Assembly (NCBI GenBank): GCA_030272585.1
Contig: BSYQ01000013.1
Coordinates: forward strand, 372,001-436,000
Direction of reading: 5' to 3'
Origin: Bryopsis sp. KO-2023
Taxonomy: Eukaryota > Chlorophyta > Ulvophyceae > Bryopsidales > Bryopsidaceae
Length of the DNA: 64,000 bases
Below are positions 55,176 to 64,000 of this stretch, piece after piece. The first letter of the stretch is position 1. Every line of letters starts with the position of its first letter. The translations under genes and the position numbers were made by a program. The notes beneath the pieces are model-generated. The model saw nothing but the letters and a program-made list of their open reading frames with translations. It had not been told where the DNA came from and ran no database searches.

Positions 55176-57517
55176 ATGTCACCAAATTCGAACGGGCTTT
55201 CCAACCCTGGGGCTGTTGTTGAGAGCCCCCAATCCCCTGGTTCTGAGTCGACGGATACAGCCATGATGGACACCAAGGTGCGTGGGTTGCATCTCTGAAT
55301 GTGGAGTGCCAGTAAATCACCATGTACTCAGGATAACCCCATCATGGATCTCTGCACACTCCCTGTTCTCAAGGGGTCTTCGTGTGCATTGCAGGGTCGA
55401 ATTTTTGTTGCCAAAATTCCACGGACGGTGACTGAGGATGAGTTCAAAGAGTATTTCGAAATGTTTGGCGAGGTCAAGGATGCGTACATGCCGAAAGACA
55501 GAACTCAGAGGTACTACAGAGGGATCGGGTTTGTCACCTATGCTGAGGAGGAATCCGCTAATCGTGTCATGGAGGTTAAGCACAGGTGCGGAAACAGATG
55601 CAATTCATGGATTTCACCCCTATTTCAATCACTGGAGTAGCAATGTCTTCGATTGTGTTGGGCAGATTTGGACAGAGGGCAGATTTCACCATCTAGGTGT
55701 TGACCATCAACACCTAGATTTCCCCAGCTCTGATCGATCGCTCAATCTCTTTCTGTCTTTTTTTTGGTTCAGTTTCCACGACCATGAGGTGGTCGTGGAC
55801 TATGCCATTCCTCCAAAGAAACAGCAGAAAGAGAGGAAGGAGCAGGAGGCCACCACGAAGGCCGAAAAAGTGGCTTCGGACAAGGTGGAAGAGGACCCCA
55901 TAGTTCCCCAGCCACCACCGAAATCCGAAGAGACTGTGAAGTTCAACAGTCAGCTGCCCATTCTCCACGAGATGACCCTAGCTGGAACATCTTTAATGGA
56001 AAGCATTTCTGGCACCCAGGATCGATGCCCTTCGACGAGTAAGGGTGAAAACAAAATAGCAGTTCTATTCTGTTCAACTTTTTTTCTTTTCTTTTTGGGT
56101 GGGGGGTGTCAGGACATCTGTCTCACAAAACACCTCACAATATTTTTGTCCAGTTTTCCTGTGGAATGCAAAAGACAAGGGGGGGGTCACTTTTTTTTCC
56201 TATGTCCTTGTGTGGGCAGGCATGTCTGCCAGGATTTTGGGGAGTGTGGTTTTTAGGGGGTGTGGTGTGGATGCGCAGGACCAGCTTGTTTGTCAGGGTT
56301 CAACCTGCCCGGACTTTCTCAGCCAGAGTTCGGATCCTGCGGGAGCTCCTACACCGGTTCCCCATTCGTCGAGACCCCCCAGCCATACCTGGGTTACCCC
56401 CCACCTCAGGTTTCCACGATGCTCGACCCGCCGCCTCCACTGCAGTACCACCAGCAGCAACAGCCGGAATGCGCCGACTTTCCAGCTCTGGGAACTTTCC
56501 ACGAGTTGGAGGCTTTGATGCGCACCAGTTCGAGCCTGGATTTTTCGCTGAACGGCTCCATGAAGCATTCGCATTCGTTCGCCTCCACCACCGACCTTTC
56601 CATGGTGTTCGACAGCTCCTCCGACCTCATGTCCACGGGGGCTTACTCCCAAGAGTCAGACGTCACGTTCAGGTCCCAGCAAGAGGCATTCCCCACCACC
56701 AGAAGCCTTTCGCAGGAGGACATCCTGCATGCGCTCCGCGAAACTTCGTACGTGAAGCCGCCGGCTGTGCAGCTGAAGGATCTGGTCGCGCTCGCAACGA
56801 TGCAGCGAATGGCTGCGGCGAGCAACTGCGGGCTGAGCGGAGGAAACTCTTTGCAGGCTCTCGGACTTGACATGATGTCTCAATCGCCGGCTGGATTGGG
56901 GTTCAATGCGGGCGGCATCAACATGGGCGGCATGAACGCCGTTCCCCCATCGATTGGGTATGCGGATGCGAGCAATGCTTTTCTGGCAGACTCGCTCGCT
57001 CCTCTGCAGTGCGCCTCCCCGTCGCCGTTGCAGAGAAAATGGCACAGAGAAGCGCCCAGGGTGTTCGTTGGTCGATTGCCCAAGGAGCTGACCAAGAGCG
57101 ATTTGAACGAGCATTACAGCAAGTTCGGCCCAGTCATGGATGTGTACATGCCGCGCGCAAAGAACTGCAGCGCGAAGCACAGGGGTTTTGGTTTCGTGTC
57201 GTTCCAGACGGCCGACTCAATAGAGGTGAGACAGACATGCTGACGTGGCATCATCCATCAACCAACAGAATGCATCCCTGCCAGTGTTTTTTTTTTCTTT
57301 GATTTTTCCGTTTAAATTTAACATGTTTTTACCAATGAATGCTTCTAAATTCATCCCTGCCAAAAAGGTTTGAGGATTAAAAGAATTAAAATTGAAATTT
57401 AATGGTGTGTTGTGGTGGTGTCTTCAGAGAGTTATTGCTCATGGTGCGCATGTGATTAAAGGTCACCATGTGGCGGTAGACAGGGCTCTACCGATCGACA
57501 TGGCATTTTTTGATTAA
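55176..57517 (+). CDS. two-RRM RNA-binding protein (hnRNP A/B, DAZAP1 or Musashi-like layout)
   Basis: Exons 55176-55277, 55395-55585, 55773-56038, 56297-57225 and 57428-57517 give 525 residues. RRM1 (about 35-115) has RNP2 RIFVAKIP and RNP1 RGIGFVTY; an intron splits it before HDHEVVVDYAIP. A Lys/Glu-rich helix (QQKERKEQEATTKAEK) follows. Then comes a long Gln/Ser/Gly/Met-rich low-complexity region (YHQQQQPE, GGINMGGMNA). RRM2 (about 438-520) has RNP2 RVFVGRLP and RNP1 RGFGFVSF and ends VAVDRALP near the C-terminus. Such proteins bind single-stranded RNA to control splicing, localisation or translation. Placing RRM2 at the very C-terminus with the disordered region between the RRMs is unusual for hnRNP A/B. 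Exon 2 could begin at 55332 instead, adding 21 residues in frame. Confidence 0.85.
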
Positions 57518-60500
57518 ACGGTAAGCAACCATCCACGTTTTCGCTGTTTTTTTTTTTTTTCGTGATTCCAGAGCTTTTATACATTAAAAAAATCAATAAT
57601 GTTACATGTATAATATATGTATATGTATATATGTATGTATATGTATATTTTTTTTGGGGGGGGGGTTCTATTATTGGGTTTTCATGCAGGCATGCAGCTC
57701 TTACGATTTCCACCTTGTTGAGTTAATGATTATTTGATTGACCGTTTGCCTGAGTGTTTTTGTTTGTTTTTTTTTTCTCGTTGCAGGGCTAATAAATTTG
57801 GCGACCAACCCCCCATCGTATGAAAGGGAGGGTGCTATGTACACTGTTAAAAAAACAGCCAGCTGGCGTAAGGCGCGCATGCAGCAAATGGCACCTTGAA
57901 ACAGCTGTTTATTGATGAGATGTCCTACCCCTTACCGAGAAGTCTGTATGAATATATCTTTGTCAAAAAATTTAAAAGCCAAACTCTCACCGGGTTTTAA
58001 TGCAGGGACGCCCGAACCTTCGAAATATTGGATCGTGAGTGTATGTTGACATGGGGGCTAAAATTATTGACAAGAAAAAAACAAAAAACAAGGGGGAGGG
58101 GGGGAATTGGAAAGATGAGAAAAAAAATCGAGAGTCCCTGTGGGCAAACCACTTTAAACACCCTGTGGTTTATTTTCTTTTTTGTCGGTTTTTGTTTTTT
58201 TTTGTTTTTTGGCCTTCCACAGTAGAGTAATGTGGTAAATGGAGGTGAACAAACGACAGACAGAAAAAATATGCATAGCGAACAATGCGAAATCAAAGCA
58301 AAAAAGGGAAATTTCTTCTTTTTCCTTTGTGTGTGTGTGTGACGTTTCTTTTGAAAATCAACATTTTTGCAAGAAAAGTTCATTCTGGCATGTTAGACTT
58401 TTGGGGGGTTTCTTTCCACGAGACGGTTTTTTTCTTTCTTTTTTTTGGTATGTGTGTGTGTGTGTGGAGTTTTTTTTGCTTATGAAATCTAAAGGACAAG
58501 ATTGGAAAAGAAAAAAGAGGTAAAAAAGAAAAGTGTGCAAAAAATTGGAAAAGAATAGATTGCGTGTTTGGGGGAAAAGGGGGGGGGGGGGGGGGGTTTG
58601 CAAAAGAAAGCAAACAGATGGAGGAAATGTCTAAGAACTCTTTTTTTAGAAATCAAAAACAAAGGAAATGCTTTGAAAGAAAAAAAAGTACACTTTTGGA
58701 TTGCATATCTTTTCTGATATATAACTGAGGGGGACAAAAAAAAGAGAGAGAGGAAGACGCAACAAAAAAGCAAAGGGAAAAAAAAAACATACATTAACAA
58801 AAAAAAAAGAGAAAATTATCAAAAAGCATTATTGTACCATGAGGGGGTGGGGGGTATGATGATTTTGGGGTAAATGGTTGCTTTCGGTTGGCTATAGCTT
58901 TTTTCGGAGCGAGGGATTTTAAAAAAGGAGTGTTTGTTTTTTTCTAGTCCTGTTTTTTTTTTCTAAAAACATCTTTTTCTTATGGGTTTTTTGGAGAGCA
59001 ATAGGGTAACAACTAGGAAGATTGTAAATTTCTTTCACGTTAGGTGGTAGGGGATGGTTTCATGTTCACATCCCGCCTTAGCAAGAGCATTTTCGTGTGG
59101 GTTTTTTTCTTTACTTTTTCTGTCAGCGTTTATTTTCTCATATTCACTGTGCAAAACCGAAGAGAGCATTTCGGTCGGATCAAGGGGTGGGGGTGTGGGA
59201 ATTTCACGAAAACAAACAAACATATATTTAAGAAACTATTTTCTTTCCAGGGGGATGTTTTTTTTTCTGTTGTTTTTTTGATAAACGAGGCGAAATTCAG
59301 AGATCCGATGCATTGTTGCTCAAGGCTGGGTGAAAATCGGTGTATATCGTTTCATAGAAAAAAAAGGGCCAGAAAAAAGGAGTTTACAGTGATCTGAAAA
59401 ACCCCTGAGGTGGGGTGGGTCGGGGATCACTCTATGTCTTCCTTACTTTCTGTTGTTTTTTTTGTCTTCAAAAATTTTCCCCGGAAAGAAAAATTCGCAC
59501 ATTGGTTTTTTCTAACATACATGCCGACGAGCTGATTTTTTGAGAAAGCAGGTTTATTGTTGAAAAAGTGAGAGGTTGACTGGGGAAAACACAAAGGGGG
59601 GAAAGTGTGAGAAAAAGAGTGAGAGAGGGTGAGGGTGAAAATGAAGTTGAGAGGGTGGCCTTTCTCAGAAATATGTACAGTTCGAATGAACAATATTGGG
59701 CGGGGTGGGGTGGGGGGTTTCATAGAGTCTGCAAAGAAAAAGTATAAAAAAGAAAAAGGAAAAAAAAATTATTAGTTGAGATGTGTACTCATGCTATTGG
59801 TGTAATCAAATTTCCATAAGGAAAAGAAAAAAGAAATCAGAACTGGAAACACATGCACGTTGAAAAAAAAAAGGCGAAGAGTGTTGCCAGATGGGGGGAT
59901 TCAAAATCGTAATTTGGGGTGTATTTAGAATGTCAAAAGAGAAAAAAAGATTGACACACAATTTTTTTTTATTGTTTTAGAATTTTATACGAGCAAAGAG
60001 AAGGGAGGAAAAGTGCAAAAAAGAAAAATCAATCGTTCGAAGTTAAAGGAACGGAAAAGAGAAAAAGAAAAAAAAAGCGATGGATGCCAGCTACCTTCTT
60101 CAATTTATTTTTTTTCCTTTTCTTTTTTTTAAATGAAACTTCCATCATCCAATATGAGTGGTTGGATTCAGGAAGGATTGCAAAAAGTAAAAAAAGTTTG
60201 GGGGGGGGGGGAAGAAAAGGCAGAAATGAAAATGTCGGTTATACATGAATTAATTTTTCCTTTTTTTCCTGTTTTTTAATCGACATTCTGCTGTGTGGAA
60301 AGAGGGGTTTTGCTGGATATGTTTCGAAAATGTTATAAGAAGCCTTTAGTCATCGAACTCGCTTTTCCCTTCTTTTTTTTTTCTCTCGTCTTTTTTTTTT
60401 GTGCTTCTCTCTTTGCTAATTTATTTTTTTAACGTTTCTACAATTGATGTTTCATGGTTTTCGGGGGCAAGGGGTTTTGTTTATAAAGTTGCGGTTAAAA

Positions 60501-60806
60501 ATGGTTATGGATTTCTTGCTGCACGCAAGGAAAATTGAAATGTTATATGAAAGAAACAGGTTTGAGAAAGGGGGGGGAGGAGAGTTGCGGGTGTTTTTTG
60601 GAGGGGAAAAGACGAACAAGAAAAAAAAGGAATCTGCAGGATTCCTTTTTTCTTTTGTTTTGGCGGTTGGCTTTCGGGTGAGAGTGTGGATGGGGGAGTG
60701 GGGGGTTCGTGAAGTGATAGAATATGGGGGGTGGGGTGGATTCAATAGAAGGATAAGTTTTGGCAGCGAAACTATGTTTCTGCTTGGGATTTGATGAGAA
60801 ATCGTT
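57518..60806. other. 3.3 kb of low-complexity DNA, no gene
   Basis: The purine/pyrimidine-skewed DNA has many A, T and G homopolymers, including T8G10 at 57648-57665 and a G run at 58578-58595. An (TATG)n run is at 57610-57645. A near-perfect hairpin AAAAAAAGGAATC..GGATTCC lies at about 60624-60651. Long open frames here consist of homopolymer-encoded residues and I rejected them. Confidence 0.6.
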
Positions 60807-61026
60807 TTATAGGAGCTGAAGGGCACCATAACGACGTTTTGGTCTGGTAAAATATTGGGTAGTGCTTGGCGGGCGCCATCTCGTCTCCAGTGTGCATTTG
60901 TCAAGCTCCTCAAAGCAGGCATCTTTTCCAACGTTGTTTGAGGTCACCTTGCAACACACATACAATTTTCCATATTTCTGATCCATTCGTTGATGATTGA
61001 ATCCAAAGATGAAAACCAACATGCAT
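60807..61026 (-). CDS. possible terminal exon of an unidentified protein (partial)
   Basis: On the minus strand a good acceptor (GTTTTTTCAG) precedes an open frame ending at a stop at 60807. The peptide begins with a hydrophobic CMLVFIFGF. It continues with YGKLYVCCKVTSNNVGKDAC and a basic tail TRPKRRYGALQLL. Codon variety is better than in the surrounding DNA. Upstream exons could not be assigned and no family is recognised. Confidence 0.3.
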
Positions 61027-61827
61027 CTGAAAAAACCAAGTACATAAAACATTACACATAATGTGGGGTGTTTCCGAATCAATGAGTAAGGGAATCATAA
61101 TCATCTGGTGAAAAAGCCATCCTCCACAATACACATTGTTTGGTTCCTGCAAACACACAAACGTCTGTCTTTTCTTGGGGCTGTGAGCGGGATGTTCATT
61201 GCAGCAGCCCTTTCAGTCACAAGGACATGCACACCACCAAAACGAATGAGCTCCTAGCATCCTTCGACATTTTTCGCCACGACTTCCCGGTTTGTGCACC
61301 AACATTTCGAATTGTCAAGTGAATTTTTAGGTCTTTCCTTCATATCCGAAATATGTGGATTTCTTTCCACACTTCACAGTTGCGATTTTCCAGCACCACG
61401 GGGGAGGGGGTGGCTTCGTTTTGATGTTCGTACTCATTGATACTATTAGTGTGTTTTTCTGCCAATTATAACCATGTGATCGACATAAGACATGGGTTTT
61501 TATTTATGTATGTTTGCAGGGTATAGTTTCCAATTCCATCTTAACATTTACAAAACCCTGCTAGCAATCTTTGCTACACCATCAACAATGCTCTTCGATC
61601 TGAATGCGATCGACCTCTAAAAATACAAAGCACCACAATCAAACAGAAATCCCTTTCCTAAAATAATGTACATTCACAATCAAACTGAAATCCCTGCCAA
61701 CCGCTCAATCCTTCATCTTGAAAAAAATGCACACACATATCACTTCCAACATGAGTTGGGGAGGTTAAACAAAATAACAAAAAGAGATGAAAAATAACAA
61801 AAAAATAAGGGAAAAGGAGAAACCCTG
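61027..61827. other. no supported gene
   Basis: A plus-strand open frame at 61140-61322 and several minus-strand fragments are visible but none has paired splice sites or a known domain. The right end is the 3' flank of the kinase gene. Confidence 0.4.
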
Positions 61828-62893
61828 TCATGAGGGGCCATCAGCCGCATCGTTGCAGTGACAAAACCACGGGTGGGATTTGATGAAGGGGATAGATGCT
61901 CTCTGCTGCGTATCAACACTCAAGCATTTGTCGATCAGATTTCGGCACTCTGTCGATGGTAGACCTTCCTCCGGATACGTGAAATTTCCGCAAAGCGCCC
62001 TGGCCATGATCAACTCCTGGGGTTCTCTGGATTGAGAGTCCAGAAAACCACCACTGAAGGGACTGCGACCAGTTACCAGCTGATACAAAACCACTCCACA
62101 GGACCAGATGTCAGCCTTGCAGCCGTCGTATGCTTTCTGAGATCCTGATAAAATCACCTCGGGGGCGACGGAATCGATAGTTCCGACCAGCGACCTGGAA
62201 ATCACAGAAAACAGGGATGCGAAGAGCAGCTGTTTTCATTCATGGACCATTCCTATGTCAGTCATCGACATGAGGTTTCATGTTGGCTTGTTTTGGTAAC
62301 ACCAATGCAAAGCTGGTGGAAATGCTCAGAAGATCAGTCATGTTACGTGTCTGACATACAGACGTTGTGAAGAGAGGGTGGGGTTGGCTGGGGCTTTCGA
62401 CCTACTTTGGCAAAGAATGCTCCTTCAAGTGTTTCGAAAACCCAAAGTCACATAGCTTCAACAACGGAACCATCGGATCCTCGCCCTCCGTCAACAATAT
62501 GTTCCCGAGCTTGACGTCTCTCGAGATCACCTGACGTTTGTGACAATACTCGAGAGCGTTGATCAACTGCACGAAGATCTTACGAGACGTGGCCTCCGAT
62601 AACGCGGGTCCGTTGCTTTCTAGATAGGTTCGCAACGTTCCGACTGTTGCGAAGTCCATCACGAGGTGAACGAATCGCTCCTTGACAACGAACACTTCCC
62701 TGAGGTGGATCACGTTCTCGTGGTCCAGTCGTTGGTGGTTGTCCACCTCGTAAGTCGCTCTCCTTGAATCCGCAAAATTCAGATCTATCACTTTGATCGC
62801 CACGACGTCCCCGCTTGCGAGATCTTTCGCCTTGTACACGCGACCGTGGTGACCTTGACCGAGCGACTCCAGGTATTCATAGCGTTCCACCAT
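61828..62893 (-). CDS. Ser/Thr protein kinase, SnRK2/CAMK-like, with SRD in place of HRD
   Basis: Two minus-strand exons (62893-62406 and 62194-61828; donor GTAGGT, phase 2) give 284 residues, essentially a bare catalytic domain. The Gly loop is LGQGHHGRVY, followed by the VAIKVID lysine. The catalytic loop is SRDVKLGNIL, then LCDFGFSK (DFG) and DSVAPEVIL (APE). DIWSCGVVLYQLVTGRSPF and the final IPFIKSHPWF (subdomain XI and the usual HPWF end) complete the domain. The layout resembles plant SnRK2 or CAMK kinases. The catalytic Asp and metal-binding Asn remain, so activity is plausible, but the His of HRD is Ser. No regulatory C-terminal domain follows. Confidence 0.88.
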
Positions 62894-64000
62894 CTTCAGC
62901 GTGGTTTGAAAACTCTCTGGCTTGTTTTGAGCAGGGCTGCGTTGGTGCTCTTCTTTGGTTGGCAGTGTCTGGGCACTGAACGGCCTTCCGTCGCATTAAG
63001 TATCGGCGAAATTGACATTACACCTTCCTGAATTTGTGTGTGCTGAAAAACAATGAGGTGAGGGGCCAAATCACCAGCGTGCCAAAGGCAAAGTTCCACA
63101 GAAAGGGCCCCACCACGGAAAGTCTCCAACGAAGGGGTGCGCGATTTTTCGGTTTCGGCCACCCCCTATTTTGGTGTACTGCCCTTCTTTTTCCCGCCCA
63201 TCCAAAAACATCCCGTCGATCATCTCGCTGAGCATGCAACGCGTAACACAACAGCGAAACATCAAAAGCCTGGAACTCAGAGGCGGTTAGTATCCAACTC
63301 GAGACTCTCGAAGTCGTTGTGTGCATCCCCCAAAGCACCCCTCCTTTCGTATCAATACCGTGGCCCGTGAGAGAGGCTTTTTCCTTTTCCGTGCACCGCG
63401 GATGCAAAGGAGGCCGGCGCGCGACTTGAGATCTCTAGAGGCGGTTGGAACGAGCCCCGCAGCCCGTAGTTTCTAAAGCAACACTGGTTGCAAGGTTGCA
63501 CGAGTGGATCAGGTGGGTGAGTCTCTCCCTTGCTTCTTTTTCACTGATCGCTGAATATAGTTGAGTCCACCATTGAAACGGCTTGGCGGAATTCTAGAGG
63601 CCAACGGAGTGGTGCTCGGTGTGAACTCGCCTAGTGATCGTTGTGTCCTCCCGCGTGCGTTACTGTCTGGTCTGGAAACCTGCGTCCCCTTTTCTCCTTA
63701 TTCTACGAGGATGGCAAGCGTTTCTGTATAATCTAGTTTCGCTGGTGAGCGAGGCCTCCCCGTGGAGCTCCGAGAGTCTTGGGGATTTTGATGAGCATAT
63801 CCATGCTGCTATCGGTTCGTAAAAATGTTGTCAGACAGCGTCTAGACCCCCGTTCCTGATGCAGTTCCCTTTTTTCAGCGATAGATCACGCGTCTTTCAA
63901 AACCCTTCGCCTTGGTTTGAGTGCCTCGTAGTCCCCGTGTGGGCACCCTGATGGAGAAGGTGGGCTGACGGGAACCTTTGCTTTGTGGGCTCCCATTGGC
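62894..64000. other. kinase upstream region; possible first exon of another gene at the right edge
   Basis: This holds the kinase promoter. Near the right edge, a plus-strand frame at about 63700-63820 encodes FLYNLVSLVSEASPWSSESL, then GDFDEHIHAAI, ending at a possible GT donor. It has an acidic, protein-like composition and could be a first coding exon whose gene continues outside the window. I could not confirm it. Confidence 0.3.

Noticed and set aside
57997..60931. Several 80-160 codon frames in the low-complexity interval
   Set aside because: They consist largely of Phe, Lys, Pro and Gly from homopolymers and show no splice sites or domains.
1..64000. CRISPR array, integron, prophage or bacterial operon
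   Set aside because: No regularly spaced repeats, integrases of those types or Shine-Dalgarno-linked gene strings; spliced genes throughout show nuclear eukaryotic DNA.

Overview
The window is nuclear DNA from a photosynthetic eukaryote. Almost every gene is split by T-rich GT..AG introns of about 0.1-1 kb, and intergenic and intronic DNA is full of homopolymers, microsatellites and small foldback elements. A DUF3593-type plastid membrane protein and an LPP-epsilon-type phosphatase indicate a plastid. The DUF3593 protein has a simple transit-peptide-like N-terminus without a hydrophobic signal peptide, which favours a primary plastid. I infer a green-lineage alga, perhaps prasinophyte-grade or an early streptophyte because Cu/Zn SOD is present, but the species cannot be named from this sequence. 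No bacterial operons, CRISPR arrays, rRNA genes or complete tRNA genes were seen.

Layout, left to right. 0.1-0.8 kb: a tRNA-like retroposon fragment and a 290-bp GGAAGCG foldback. 1.9-2.7 kb (-): secreted Cu/Zn superoxide dismutase. 4.1 kb: a 219-bp MITE. 4.5-7.2 kb (+): RING-H2 protein. 8.2-10.4 kb (-): TSSC4-like U5 snRNP chaperone. 11.1-13.4 kb (+): secreted modular cysteine-rich protein. 14.5-20.2 kb: a complete Ty3/gypsy-type LTR retrotransposon on the minus strand with LTRs that look identical and a 5-bp target duplication. 21.8-24.2 kb (-): NAPE-PLD-like metallo-hydrolase. 27.8-29.6 kb (-): DUF3593 plastid protein, divergent from 29.9-33.1 kb (+): mitochondrial ATP synthase OSCP. 36.6-43.8 kb (+): an unrecognised 12-exon, 513-residue protein. 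45.4-47.2 kb (-): PITHD1 homologue. 47.4-47.8 kb: a non-autonomous CACTA element. 48.2-48.6 kb (-): small helical, probably mitochondrial protein. 49.7-51.8 kb (+): plastid PAP2 phosphatase. 52.2-52.5 kb (+): ribosomal protein L30. 55.2-57.5 kb (+): two-RRM RNA-binding protein. 61.8-62.9 kb (-): SnRK2/CAMK-like kinase with an altered HRD motif.

The genes are mostly unrelated housekeeping and signalling functions, as expected in a eukaryote; there is no gene cluster with a shared pathway. For most genes the exon chain was assembled by hand: the intron phases at each proposed junction agree, the summed exons are divisible by three, and each chain ends in a stop. The 5' ends of the RING gene, the plastid phosphatase and the 513-residue gene are the least certain. 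The less ordinary content is the cysteine-rich secreted protein built from phase-2 symmetric exons, the unknown 513-residue protein with duplicated exons, the retrotransposon whose gag frame runs back through its primer-binding site into the LTR, and several families of small transposable elements.
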